Positions 35,666 through 44,293 of a DNA stretch of 64,000 nt are shown here, piece after piece; the stretch's first letter is position 1, and each line of letters opens with the position of its first letter. This stretch comes from CAVPDA01 sp963702495. GTDB taxonomy: Bacteria; Pseudomonadota; Gammaproteobacteria; Burkholderiales; Rhodocyclaceae. The position numbers were made by a program, and so were the translations under genes. The stretch is from the NCBI GenBank assembly GCA_963702495.1, contig CAVPDA010000005.1, forward strand, positions 1-64,000. The letters run 5' to 3'. The notes under the pieces are model-generated. The model saw nothing but the letters and a program-made list of their open reading frames with translations. It was not told where the DNA came from and searched no databases.

Positions 35666-36291
35666 TGCTGGAAGAACTGGAGCCGCTGGCGCTCTCCGCT
35701 CTCGAACACTGGAGCTACTGCCCCCGCCAGTGCTGCCTGATCCATGCCGAGCAGGCCTTCGAGGAGAACGTCCACACGCTGCGCGGCCAAGCCGTACATG
35801 CCCGCACCGATGAGCCCGGTGTCGAGGCTGGCTATGAGGGGCGGCGCATCGCCCGGGCCGTGCCGTTGTGGTGCGACCGGCTGGGCCTCGTCGGCAAGTC
35901 GGACGTGGTCGAGTTCCTGCCCGACGGTACGCCCTATCCGGTGGAATACAAGCACGGCAAGAAGCGCGAAAAGCTGCACGACGACATTCAGCTTGCGGCC
36001 CAGGCGCTATGTCTGGAGGAAATGACCGGCAAGCCGGTGCCGCTCGGCGCCATCTACCACGCTACCTCCAACCGTCAACGCGAGGTGGCGATCACGCCGG
36101 CGTTGCGGCAGGCAGTTGAGACCTGTATTGCAGAAGTGCGTACCGCCATGGCCGCGCCAACCTTGCCGGCACCCGTCAACGACAAGCGTTGCCGCGAGTG
36201 TTCGCTGATCGATCTCTGCCAGCCCGCCCCACTGGCCGAACGGCAAAAGCTGCATGCCCTGGCGGCGCGATTGTTCGATCCGGATGCCTGA
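35665..36291 (+). CDS. cas4: Cas4 exonuclease, adaptation accessory
   Basis: A 208-residue RecB-family nuclease with a 4Fe-4S cluster that trims prespacers and checks the PAM during spacer capture. Cluster cysteines are an N-terminal CPRQCC group (19, 23, 24) and Cys176, Cys179 and Cys185 in CRECSLIDLC. Nuclease residues are Asp in GKSDVVEF and the E-x-K pair in VEYKHGK. All are present. The start overlaps the hicA stop, and its own stop is just before cas1. It appears fully functional. Confidence 0.94.
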   Translation: MLEELEPLALSALEHWSYCPRQCCLIHAEQAFEENVHTLRGQAVHARTDEPGVEAGYEGRRIARAVPLWCDRLGLVGKSDVVEFLPDGTPYPVEYKHGKKREKLHDDIQLAAQALCLEEMTGKPVPLGAIYHATSNRQREVAITPALRQAVETCIAEVRTAMAAPTLPAPVNDKRCRECSLIDLCQPAPLAERQKLHALAARLFDPDA

Positions 36292-36292
36292 G

Positions 36293-37324
36293 ATGCAGAC
36301 GCTGCTCAATACCCTCTACGTCACTACGCCCTTGTCTTATCTGCATCTGGACAACGATACGGTGCGCATCGAAGTCGAGCGCGAGACGAAGCTCCGAGTG
36401 CCGCTGCATCATCTGGGCGGCATTGTCGTCTTCGGTAATGTAATGGTATCGCCGGCGTTGATGCACCGGCTCGCCGATAGCGGCCAGAGCCTCGTGTTGC
36501 TCGACGCCAATGGCCGTTTCAAGGCGCGGCTGGAGGGGCCAGTGTCGGGCAACGTTCTGCTGCGCCGCGCCCAGCATGAGAAGGTAAATGACGCTGAGTT
36601 TGCTCTCGCCGTGGCTCGGGCTTGCGTTGGCGGCAAAATTCGCAACTGCCGTCAGGTCCTGTTGCGGGGCGCTCGCGAGGCCAAGGCGGAGGCCGATCAG
36701 GTGGTGCTCTCACGCAGTGCCGACGATCTGGCCGCCTCGTTGCGGGCGATCCCCGGCGCGGCGGATCTGGACACGCTGCGCGGCGTCGAAGGCGAGGCGG
36801 CACGACAGTATTTCGGTTCCCTCAATAGTGTTGTGCGCGCCGATGCGCGGAACGATTTCGCACTTGACGGCCGAACGCGCCGTCCGCCGCGGGATCGAAT
36901 GAACGCGCTGCTGTCCTTCCTCTACGCCATGTTGATGAACGACTGCCGATCGGCGCTCGAATCGGTGGGACTCGATCCGCAAATGGGCTTTCTGCATGCC
37001 CTGCGGCCAGGGCGGGCCGCGTTGGCCCTGGACTTGATGGAGGAGTTCCGCCATATGGCGGATCGCGTCGCACTGACCCTGATCAATCGCGGCCAGGTGC
37101 GCGCCCCCGACTTCATGCTCCACGAGGGCGGTGGCGTCACGCTGGCCGAACCCGGACGCAAGACCGTAGTGGTGGCTTGGCAGGAACGCAAGCAGGAAGA
37201 AATCTCCCATCCGCTGCTCGAACAGCCGGTCGCCGTGGGGCTGTTGCCCCAGTTGCAAGCCCGCTTCCTGGCCCGAACACTGCGCGGCGACATGGAAACT
37301 TATCTCCCCTTCCTATGGCGTTAG
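36293..37324 (+). CDS. cas1: Cas1 integrase
   Basis: A 343-residue metal-dependent integrase that inserts spacers together with Cas2. The active-site Glu is in GVEGEAARQYF, and His and Asp/Glu in GFLHALRPGRAALALDLMEEFR, all intact. It opens with MQTLLNTLYVTT, as other type I-C Cas1 proteins do, so the ATG at 36293 is favoured over the in-frame ATGs at 36284 and 36254. The start follows the cas4 stop by one base. Confidence 0.94.
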   Translation: MQTLLNTLYVTTPLSYLHLDNDTVRIEVERETKLRVPLHHLGGIVVFGNVMVSPALMHRLADSGQSLVLLDANGRFKARLEGPVSGNVLLRRAQHEKVNDAEFALAVARACVGGKIRNCRQVLLRGAREAKAEADQVVLSRSADDLAASLRAIPGAADLDTLRGVEGEAARQYFGSLNSVVRADARNDFALDGRTRRPPRDRMNALLSFLYAMLMNDCRSALESVGLDPQMGFLHALRPGRAALALDLMEEFRHMADRVALTLINRGQVRAPDFMLHEGGGVTLAEPGRKTVVVAWQERKQEEISHPLLEQPVAVGLLPQLQARFLARTLRGDMETYLPFLWR

Positions 37325-37328
37325 CGCC

Positions 37329-37619
37329 ATGTTGGTTATCGTTTGCTACGACGTGAATACTGAAACCCGCGAGGGACGTCGCCGCTTGCGCCGCGTGGCG
37401 CGGGTTTGCGAGGGCGTCGGTCAGCGTGTGCAGAAGTCCGTTTTCGAATGTCAGATTGATTTGGCGAAAATGGAAGAGATCGAGCGCCGGTTGCTGGCGG
37501 AGATCAAGCCCGAGGAGGACAATCTGCGTCTCTACCGCATGGCTGACACGCGCGGCTGCGAGGTACGGGAGCACGGAACATTTCGAGCGACGGACTTCGA
37601 CGGGCCGCTCGTGTTATAG
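37329..37619 (+). CDS. cas2: Cas2, adaptation complex scaffold
   Basis: A 96-residue ferredoxin-fold protein that bridges two Cas1 dimers. It opens with the strand MLVIVCYDVNT (conserved Asp) and continues RRLRRVARVCEGVGQRVQKSVFEC, both family hallmarks. It follows cas1 by four bases and ends 194 bases before the first CRISPR repeat. With cas4 and cas1 intact, spacer acquisition is possible even though interference is not. Confidence 0.95.
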   Translation: MLVIVCYDVNTETREGRRRLRRVARVCEGVGQRVQKSVFECQIDLAKMEEIERRLLAEIKPEEDNLRLYRMADTRGCEVREHGTFRATDFDGPLVL

Positions 37620-37813
37620 GTCGAAGGCTGTTGTTGCGCGAACCCCGAGCGACGGCGAATTCCCCGAGAGGTTCGCGCAGTCGGTAAGTCAATGAATTGT
37701 CAGGACGGCGCAAGCCGATTGGGTCACCAATGGATGCACGGAAGCAGGTTCGAGCGCCGGTTCGCGCAAAGCGTGCCGAAAGTTCCGTGATTTCCACCTG
37801 TTGCGCGCGAACC
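37620..37813 (+). promoter_or_regulatory. CRISPR leader
   Basis: This 194-base non-coding stretch between cas2 and the first repeat is in the leader position. Repeats end in ATTGAAAC and later repeats decay away from this side, so new spacers should enter here and transcription should run rightward. I could not assign a definite promoter. Confidence 0.7.
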
Positions 37814-38336
37814 GTCGCGCCCCTCGGCAACGAGGGGCGAGGATTGAAACGTGGACATACTCGTCCCGTGGTGCATTTGCGGTACCCGGTCGCGCCCCTC
37901 GGCAACGAGGGGCGAGGATTGAAACGTTGGTGCATACTCCGGATGCGACGCCCAGAAGGTCGCGCCCCTCGGCAACGAGGGGCGAGGATTGAAACTGTAT
38001 TTCGACGCGCGGCAGCAACCAGTCGCGGCAGTCGCGCCCCTCGGCAACGAGGGGCGAGGATTGAAACGTCACCATGTGCGATCAACTCATCCACGCATAC
38101 TCGGTCGCGCCCCTCGGCAACGAGGGGCGAGGATTGAAACCTGCCGGGGTCTGCCGCTGTACGCTTGTGCGCTGCTGAGTCGCGCCCCTCGGCAACGAGG
38201 GGCGAGGATTGAAACGCGACATCCGATGGATCGGACATGCGGTGTTGGTCGCGCCCCTCGGCAACGAGGGGCGAGGATTGAAACATCGCGGGTCAGTCGG
38301 ACTCGCGCCCTTCGGCAACGAGGGCGAGGTTGGAAC
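37814..38336 (+). CRISPR. CRISPR array A: seven intact 37-bp repeats plus a degenerate eighth
   Basis: Intact repeats start at 37814, 37889, 37959, 38031, 38104, 38179 and 38248, each 37 bases, opening GTCGCGCCCC and closing ATTGAAAC. Spacers are 38, 33, 35, 36, 38 and 32 bases. A degenerate terminal repeat lies at 38302-38336 after only 17 bases. The repeat forms a 9-bp stem CGCCCCTCG/CGAGGGGCG with a GCAA loop, fit for Cas5c cutting. Most type I-C repeats are 32 bases, so this one is 5 longer. The terminal spacer resembles that of array B. Confidence 0.97.
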
Positions 38337-38945
38337 CGACCGACGAGAGTTTGTATGACCCTCGCAGCGACCGGCGATGCAACGCTGGCCAGTCGCGAAC
38401 GTCGGCAACGAGGAGTTTTCTCGACGGTCGCGCCCCTCGGCAACGAGGGGCGAGGATTGAAACGATCGTCTGCAGGGTGATCGTCGCGCCCCTCGGCAAC
38501 GAGGGGCGAGGATTGAAACCTGCCGAATCTCGCTATGGCGATGCCAAGCCGGTCGCGCCCCTCGGCAACGAGGGGCGAGGATTGAAACGTACGTCTGGTG
38601 CGACGAAGGTTGGCTCTTGGCGAGCCGTCGCGCCCCTCGGCAACGAGGGGCGAGGATTGAAACCGCTTGCCGCAATGGTCCCTCGGTCGCTGCCACCGCA
38701 GGTCGCGCCCCTCGGCAACGAGGGGCGAGGATTGAAACGGATATTTCCGACGGATCGGACATGCGGTTTTGGTCGCGCCCCTCGGCAACGAGGAGTTGGC
38801 AGCGCGGGTCAGTGGACTGCGCCAATCCAGATCGATCAGGCTGGAATTCAACCGACAATAGTTTGTTTGACCCTCGCATCTACCTGTGACGCAACGCTGG
38901 CCAGTCGCGAATGTCTGCTATCGAGGAGTTTCTCGACCGTCTCGT
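38285..38945 (+). repeat. Two diverged copies of the array trailer
   Basis: Block 38285-38426 (after array A) and block 38797-38945 (after array B) are related along their length. Shared landmarks in order are CGCGGGTCAGT, GGACT, AACCGAC, GAGTTTGTATGACCCTCGCA (A) against TAGTTTGTTTGACCCTCGCA (B), CAACGCTGGCCAGTCGCGAA and GAGGAGTTTTCTCGAC (A) against GAGGAGTTTCTCGAC (B). Each follows a decayed terminal repeat. They mark the ends of two arrays now in tandem. Confidence 0.8.
38427..38793 (+). CRISPR. CRISPR array B: five intact 37-bp repeats plus a truncated sixth
   Basis: Intact repeats, same sequence as array A, start at 38427, 38483, 38552, 38627 and 38702. The last, 38772-38793, keeps only its first 22 bases. 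Spacers are 19, 32, 38, 38 and 33 bases; the 19-base one is too short for a normal spacer and looks truncated. No leader precedes it, only the trailer of array A, so it should be transcribed from the shared leader. Its last spacer (38739-38771) closely resembles the last spacer of array A (38216-38247). Confidence 0.96.
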
Positions 38946-39042
38946 TCTGGCCGACAGCGCCCCTCACGCAGCGACCTGCGATGGCGCCACCTTCGCCCGA
39001 TGCATATCAAGCAAGAGGAACCGGAACGTCGCGGTGACTTTC

Positions 39043-39059
39043 GCCTGCGTTTCGCAGGC
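39043..39059 (-). terminator. Hairpin after the CdsA-like gene
   Basis: GCCTGCG, three-base loop, CGCAGGC: a perfect 7-bp stem 7 bases beyond the stop of the minus-strand gene. It would close that transcript before the CRISPR trailer. No strong T-run follows, so the call is tentative. Confidence 0.35.
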
Positions 39060-39065
39060 AACGGC

Positions 39066-40022
39066 CTACGGGGTCCACCAGTAGCGGGCGATGTGAAAGA
39101 ACACCGGCGCCGAGAAACACACTGAATCGAGACGGTCCAGCATGCCACCGTGGCCCTCTATCAGCGAGCCCCAATCCTTTATGCCGCGATCGCGCTTGAT
39201 TGCCGACATCACCAGCCCGCCCAGAAAGCCCATCATCGTGATGGCGAGCGCCACCAGAAAGGCTTGCCCGGGCGCGAACGGGGTTATCCACCACAGGGCG
39301 GCACCCAGGGCCGATGCCGACAGCGTGCCGCCGACAAAACCCTCGAGTGTCTTGGATGGCGAGAGCTCGGGTGCGATCTTGCGCCGCCCGAGCAGCTTGC
39401 CCCAGACGTACTGCAGGACATCGCTGGACTGGACCACGAGAATCAGGAAGATCACCAGCAGCAGATTGCGGTCCTCATAGCCTGGTATCCGCAGCGTGAG
39501 CAGCGCCGGCACCAGCGAGATGCAATATACGGAGATCATCAATCCCCACTGCGTCACCGCGGCGCGCTCGAGGAAATTGCTGGTGTCCGAGGAAAGCGCT
39601 GCGACGATCGGCAGGAACAGGAAGGCGTAGACGGGGATGAATATCGCGTACATCCCGTACCACTCGATCCAGACGAAGAAGTATTGCAGCGGCAGCACCA
39701 CCGCGAACGACAGCAGCAGCGCCTTGTGGTCGCCGCGGCGCGTGGGGGCAATCGTGATGAACTCGCGCAGCGCCAGGAAGGAGGCAAAGGCGAACAGGGC
39801 GATCACGCCTGCCCTGCCGCTCCAGACTGCGGCCCCGATCACGGCGATCATCAGCCACCACGACTTGACGCGGGCATTCAGGTTGTCGATGGTCGCGTTC
39901 GGCTTGTCGAAGCCGGCGCGCCACTTGAGCAGAAAGCCCACCAGCGAGGCGAAGACGAGGACTCCGCCCGCACCGGCGAACAGCAGTACGGTCTGGTCGT
40001 GCATGGTAGTGGGGGGCGTCAC
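39066..40022 (-). CDS. ynbB: CdsA-like phosphatidate cytidylyltransferase, YnbB-like
   Basis: A 318-residue membrane enzyme of the CDP-diglyceride synthase family, making a CDP-lipid from CTP and a phosphatidate-type lipid. It has eight or so hydrophobic segments and the C-terminal family signature: SPSKTLEGFVGG, then SAIKRDRGIKDWG and GHGGMLDRLDS with the metal-binding Asp. The GTG at 40022 is chosen because GGAGGA precedes it by 5 bases. It is the last gene of a coupled minus-strand set with plsC, ynbD-like and ynbC-like genes. This set, not housekeeping phospholipid genes, matches E. coli YnbB's context. The CDP-lipid could feed the YnbA-like transferase at 48102. Confidence 0.9.
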   Translation of the reverse strand: MTPPTTMHDQTVLLFAGAGGVLVFASLVGFLLKWRAGFDKPNATIDNLNARVKSWWLMIAVIGAAVWSGRAGVIALFAFASFLALREFITIAPTRRGDHKALLLSFAVVLPLQYFFVWIEWYGMYAIFIPVYAFLFLPIVAALSSDTSNFLERAAVTQWGLMISVYCISLVPALLTLRIPGYEDRNLLLVIFLILVVQSSDVLQYVWGKLLGRRKIAPELSPSKTLEGFVGGTLSASALGAALWWITPFAPGQAFLVALAITMMGFLGGLVMSAIKRDRGIKDWGSLIEGHGGMLDRLDSVCFSAPVFFHIARYWWTP

Positions 40023-40040
40023 GAGATCCTCCGATTGCGC

Positions 40041-40718
40041 TCAGTCGTGGTGCGGCGAACAGCGCTCCGCCAGTTCCAGCAATGCAGCTCGCGCCCGAGC
40101 GACGAAGTCCGCCTTGGCCTCGTCGGCCGCGAGGCGCAGCGGCGTGCCGAAATTCACCGTGCACAGCAGCGGCAGCGGCACCACCTCGCCCTTGGGCAAG
40201 ACCCGGTTGAGGTTGTCGATCCACACCGGAACCAGTTCCACTTCCGGCTGGCGGCTGGCGAGGTGGAAGATCCCGCTCTTGAACGGCAGCAGGCGTTCGT
40301 CGGTGGTGTTGCGCGTGCCTTCCGGGAAGAGGATGAGCGAGTAGCCCGCGGCGAGTGCGCCGTGCATGGCTGCGACGGGGTCGGCTTCGCGCGCGCCGGC
40401 CTCGCGATCGATCAGCACGGCGTTGAACACGTCGGCGCTGATGAAGCGGCGCAGCGCGCTCTTGTTCCAGTAGTCGCTGCCGGCGACGGGGCGCGTGTGT
40501 TCCCGCAGGCGCGCTGGCAAACACGTCCAGATGAGCACGAAGTCGCCATGGCTGGCGTGGTTCGCGAAATAGATGCGCTGCGCGCTGCCCGGCTGGCAGC
40601 CGATCCAGCGGGGATGGGCACCGGTGAGCAGGCGGGCGAAAGTCGTGATGCCGATTCCGGCGGCCTTTGCCAGAGCGCTACGAAAATGCGTCGCCGCTGA
40701 CATCATCGAACTCCTCAC
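40041..40718 (-). CDS. PlsC-like 1-acylglycerol-phosphate acyltransferase
   Basis: A 225-residue acyltransferase with the catalytic NHASHGDF (H-x4-D) motif at about 53-60 and the phosphate-binding FPEGTRN at about 130. A third motif, VPVWIDNL, follows. It would acylate a lysophosphatidate-like lipid to make the substrate of the CdsA-like enzyme 18 bases downstream. Its ATG overlaps the stop of the small upstream gene (ATGA). The substrate may be an unusual glycerolipid given the neighbours. Confidence 0.9.
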   Translation of the reverse strand: MRSSMMSAATHFRSALAKAAGIGITTFARLLTGAHPRWIGCQPGSAQRIYFANHASHGDFVLIWTCLPARLREHTRPVAGSDYWNKSALRRFISADVFNAVLIDREAGAREADPVAAMHGALAAGYSLILFPEGTRNTTDERLLPFKSGIFHLASRQPEVELVPVWIDNLNRVLPKGEVVPLPLLCTVNFGTPLRLAADEAKADFVARARAALLELAERCSPHHD

Positions 40719-41168
40719 CGCAACCAGGGAATGCTGGCGACGAGTATCGCCTGGAGCAGCGCGAGGATTCCCTGCACTCGCACCAGCCGCTGCACTCCGG
40801 CCACCCGCTCGGCGAGGGCGCGGCCCGCTCTCGCCTCGGTTAGCCAGCCCAGGGACCGCAGCGCCTCGTCGAAGGACGCCAGCGTCGCGCCGATCGCCGG
40901 CACCTCACGGCGAAAGCGGCGGAAGAATTCCAGATCCATCGCCGCGCGCAGGGCAAGGTAAGCCGCCGCCACGCCCAGCAGCAGAGCCGCGGACGCGGCC
41001 GTCTGCGCGTACCGTCCCCGGCAGCGCGCCGGTCGCCAGCGCGAACGCCGCCGCTCCTGCCAGCACCAGGGACAGCCCGGCCAGCCAGCGGCTCCCCGCG
41101 AGCAGCGCGACGGCGCCCTCGACCAGCCAGCGGTTCGCATCGGAGACGGGGGTCGATTCGCTATTCAT
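40715..41168 (-). pseudogene. Small membrane protein of unknown function, frameshifted
   Basis: It opens in one frame (MNSESTPVSDANRWLVEGAV, then a hydrophobic GLSLVLAGAAAFALATGALPG) and continues in another (YAQTAASAALLLGVAAAYLA through ILALLQAILVASIPWLR). The break is near 41011-41020 within a CCCC run. The span is 3n+1, so one extra base explains it; corrected length is about 150 residues with three hydrophobic segments. Both its start (overlap of eight bases with the ynbD-like gene) and its stop (ATGA with plsC) are coupled to intact genes, which argues the gene was recently, or still is, functional. I do not recognise the family. Confidence 0.65.
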
Positions 41169-42495
41169 CTCGGGAGTCGGCAAGGCGCCGCAGCAGGCCG
41201 GCATGGCGTTCGTCGAGCACGACGGAGGGGCGTGCGCGCCGCAGCTTGCCGAGTGCATCCTCGACCGAGGGCGCGCGGCCCGTGAGCAATAGCCATGCAC
41301 CGCAGGCGAGCGCGCTGCGCGAGTAGCCGAGGGCACAGCAGACCAGTGTCGGCCCGGCGCGGCACGCCGACTCGATCGCCCTCACCGCGGCGGTGAGCTG
41401 CGCTTCGCTGGGCAAGGTCAGGTCGAGGACCGGAACATTGTGATACACGCGGTCGCGCCCGCGCAGCGGCAATTCGGCCATCAGATCAACCACCGCCCGG
41501 ATGCCCTCCCTGGTCAGATCATGGTCGGTGGGTATCCGTCCCAACAGCACGCCGGGATACGCCGTATTGAAGGGCATGTCGCGGCGCGTCCACAGGCGCG
41601 AGTTGATCCAGGCCCCGGCGAAATACGGTGCGAACAGCCACCATGCGGCAGCGCTCATCATGCCATTCGCGCCTTTCTGGAAGGCGGTTTCGTCCAGCGC
41701 GAGATAGATCAGGGCCACCAGCAGCAGCGAGCCGGCTGCCCAGAGCAGGGACAGGACTGCCCCGCCAGCCGCAAGGGCCAGGGCAGCGATCCCCAGACCA
41801 CCCAGTGCATACCAGAGCGCGATCCGCCGTCGGCCCGCATCACGGGTGAGGGAAAACCGCGACAAGACCGCAGGCCCGTTCTCGGGGAACAGCCACAGGC
41901 ATAGCCAGCCCACCCAGATGCCGGTCGGGACGTCGATGAAGTGATGCTGGTAGGTGGTCAGCACCGAGGCGCCGATCACGAAGGACCAGGCGTGGACCAG
42001 CCACCGCAGCCGGGACGGCACATGCTTCGCATAGAGCACCCAGAGGATCACGAGCAGCACGATGTGCAGCGACGGTACCTGGTTGAACGGCTTGTCGAAG
42101 CCCAGCAGCACGTCGAACATCCAGCCGGGAAGTCCCGCCGTGGACGGACGATCGAAGCTGAAGCGCAACGGGAAGGCGACGAAGCAGGATATCGCGAATG
42201 CCTGCGCGGCGAGCAGCCGCTTCACGTGCGTCCTGAGTTCCGCGTGCGTGGCGCAGACGAACAGCGACAGTCCGTAGAAGGCGTCGATCGACCAGTACGG
42301 AATGATCGTCCACGCCCAGAACGGGATATGCCTCTCCCAGTCGAAGACGATCGCGCCGACGCCTGCGCGCTGACTGGCCAGCCAGTTGGCTCCGCCATAG
42401 GTCGAGAAGAACAGCGTGCCGAGCACCACGAGCCAGACGAAGGCGGCCTTCCATGGCCGCTGCTGGGTTGCGCTGGGCGGGGCGTCGAAAGACAT
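41161..42495 (-). CDS. ynbD: PAP2-family phosphatase fused to dual-specificity phosphatase, YnbD-like
   Basis: About 444 residues from the ATG at 42495; a TTG 12 codons upstream is also possible. The N-terminal half is a membrane PAP2/inositolphosphorylceramide-synthase-like domain with VPSLHIVLL and TTYQHHFIDVPTGIWVGW histidine motifs. More hydrophobic segments follow. The C-terminal 130 residues form a cysteine phosphatase with CALGYSR (C-x5-R, Cys387 and Arg393). E. coli YnbD has the same fusion. It could transfer or remove lipid head groups and dephosphorylate a lipid phosphate. Function remains unproven for the family. Confidence 0.87.
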   Translation of the reverse strand: MSFDAPPSATQQRPWKAAFVWLVVLGTLFFSTYGGANWLASQRAGVGAIVFDWERHIPFWAWTIIPYWSIDAFYGLSLFVCATHAELRTHVKRLLAAQAFAISCFVAFPLRFSFDRPSTAGLPGWMFDVLLGFDKPFNQVPSLHIVLLVILWVLYAKHVPSRLRWLVHAWSFVIGASVLTTYQHHFIDVPTGIWVGWLCLWLFPENGPAVLSRFSLTRDAGRRRIALWYALGGLGIAALALAAGGAVLSLLWAAGSLLLVALIYLALDETAFQKGANGMMSAAAWWLFAPYFAGAWINSRLWTRRDMPFNTAYPGVLLGRIPTDHDLTREGIRAVVDLMAELPLRGRDRVYHNVPVLDLTLPSEAQLTAAVRAIESACRAGPTLVCCALGYSRSALACGAWLLLTGRAPSVEDALGKLRRARPSVVLDERHAGLLRRLADSRDE

Positions 42496-42514
42496 TCGCG
42501 CAGGGCCCGTGGTT

Positions 42515-44260
42515 TCAGGTGCGAACGGCAAGGGAAACGGTGAATATGCCCCATTCGTCGATCAGTTGGTCGAGCTTGCGGAATCCGGCTGCCGCGACCA
42601 GTTGGTCCATTTCTGCTTGCGTGCGCCGGCGCATCACCCAGGGTGCCTTGCCGCGGTGACTGGTGAGGGTGCGCGCGATGAGTTCGATCTGCGGGTGCCA
42701 GGGTTGCCCCGTATAGACCAGGTATCCGCCGCTTTCCACGCACTGGGCGAGGCCTGCCAGCGAACGTCGGATCGGCTCGTTGTCGGGAAACAACTCGTAG
42801 AGTCCGGACACGATCGCGAGCGTGGGCCGCGGCGTGATGGCGGCGAGGCTGGCCGTGTCGAAGGCATCACCCTGCTCGAAGCGCGCGATTTCCTGCAGGT
42901 GTTTCTCCCGGATCAACGCCGATCCCTCGCGCACATTGATGTCGCCGTAATCGCGCAGCAGGATCGAGTCCGGCCGCACGCGCGAACGCTCGATCGCTTC
43001 GAGCACATAGCGGCCGTGGCCGGCGGCGACATCGACCAGGTGGATCGGCCTACCGGCGGCGCGCAGCGCATCCATCGCGGCACCGATCATCTTCTCGGCG
43101 TGGACCTTGCGGATGCGGATCCCGCGCCAGCCGATCGATTCGAGGTAGTTGCGGTCGAGCAAGCGCCCGATGCCGAGGCGACCCTGGGCGCGATTTCGAT
43201 AGACGTAATCCAGGGTGCTGCCCGAGTCGAAGCCCGTTTCGAAGCCCAGCCGAACGCCCTCCGAGAGCCGACCGAGCGTGCTCATGCTGGCACGCATGAT
43301 CGCGAACCCGATGGCCTTTGCAGACAGCACCGGCAGCGGTCGTTCCAGGGCATGCTGCTCGTCGCGCGTGTACCCCGAACGATGCGCATCGAGCAGGGAA
43401 ACCTGCTGCGGCGCCTGAGCGAACATCCGCGTGATGAAGTCGCGAACCTTGTCGACCGCGAGCTTGCGGTTCAACTCCCCCAGCGTGTCGTGGAAGAAGC
43501 CCGGGAGGACGTGCCGCTCCTTGATCGGCGAACCCAGCCGTTCGAAGAACTCGTCCTGCGGCTTGCGATGTACGACCCAATCGTTTCCGGAGATGAGAAG
43601 CTGGGTCGGCAGCCCGATCGCCTGGGCGTCGGCGACGATCCGCTCTGCCGTGTCGTACAGCGCGAGCAGGATGTTGACCGAGATCGGGCGCGCGATCAGC
43701 GGGTCGGAATTGTAGGAGGCGACGCGTTGCGGGTCGTGGGTAAGGAACTTCGCCTTGACATAAGAGTTCACGAAGAAATTCCCGACCAGCGCGTGCATCA
43801 GCCGCAGTCCCGGCCGGGCGAGGGGAACATAGAGCTTCACCTTGAACGCCGGCGAGGCAAGCACGAGGCAGCGCACGCGTGGCGCGTAATCGTGGGCCCA
43901 TGCAGCGACCAGCACGGCCCCCACGCTCTGCGCCACGACGGCGATGTTCTCGATCGGAATGCCATGAGCCGCCGAAACGTGCTTCACGAAAGCGTCCACA
44001 TCCTTGACCGATGCCGTCAGCGATGGGCTGTAGCCTCTGACGCCGGGCGACCGGCCGTTGCCGCGGGCATCCCAGGCGAATATCGCGAAGTCCGGCAGCC
44101 CCAACTCGTCGGCCAGGTGCGCGACGCGCCCCGAGTGCTCGTGGCCGCGATGGAACAGCACCACCGCCTTGTCGGTCAACCCGCTCTGGGCGGGCCAGAA
44201 GCGATAGAACAGCGACGTCCCGTCGTGGGTCGTGAACTGGCTTTCCTGTGGTGTGCGCAT
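42515..44260 (-). CDS. ynbC: Bifunctional alpha/beta hydrolase - SAM methyltransferase, YnbC-like
   Basis: A 581-residue soluble protein with two domains. Residues about 10-290 form an alpha/beta hydrolase with HRGHEHSGR near 37-45 and nucleophile elbow AQSVG (Ser112; the first Gly is Ala). The partner Asp and His lie around SGNDWVV and GFFHDTLGE. Residues about 370-580 form a class I methyltransferase with VDVAAGHGRYVLEA and a later VSGLYELFPDN. The same fusion is seen in E. coli YnbC. It is the first gene of the coupled set leading to ynbD, plsC and cdsA-like genes. The lipid it hydrolyses or methylates is unknown. Confidence 0.88.
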   Translation of the reverse strand: MRTPQESQFTTHDGTSLFYRFWPAQSGLTDKAVVLFHRGHEHSGRVAHLADELGLPDFAIFAWDARGNGRSPGVRGYSPSLTASVKDVDAFVKHVSAAHGIPIENIAVVAQSVGAVLVAAWAHDYAPRVRCLVLASPAFKVKLYVPLARPGLRLMHALVGNFFVNSYVKAKFLTHDPQRVASYNSDPLIARPISVNILLALYDTAERIVADAQAIGLPTQLLISGNDWVVHRKPQDEFFERLGSPIKERHVLPGFFHDTLGELNRKLAVDKVRDFITRMFAQAPQQVSLLDAHRSGYTRDEQHALERPLPVLSAKAIGFAIMRASMSTLGRLSEGVRLGFETGFDSGSTLDYVYRNRAQGRLGIGRLLDRNYLESIGWRGIRIRKVHAEKMIGAAMDALRAAGRPIHLVDVAAGHGRYVLEAIERSRVRPDSILLRDYGDINVREGSALIREKHLQEIARFEQGDAFDTASLAAITPRPTLAIVSGLYELFPDNEPIRRSLAGLAQCVESGGYLVYTGQPWHPQIELIARTLTSHRGKAPWVMRRRTQAEMDQLVAAAGFRKLDQLIDEWGIFTVSLAVRT

Positions 44261-44293
44261 TGCGACTGCCTCGCGTTGAATGAGTTGCGTGGT

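Noticed and set aside
38392..38414. An extra CRISPR repeat (GTCGCGAACGTCGGCAACGAGG)
   Set aside because: The same position in trailer B is even less repeat-like, so it is treated as part of the trailer, perhaps a very old decayed repeat.
37504..38879. Open frames across the CRISPR region with repeated FNPRPSLPRGAT-like peptides
   Set aside because: They are translations of the CRISPR repeats and not genes.
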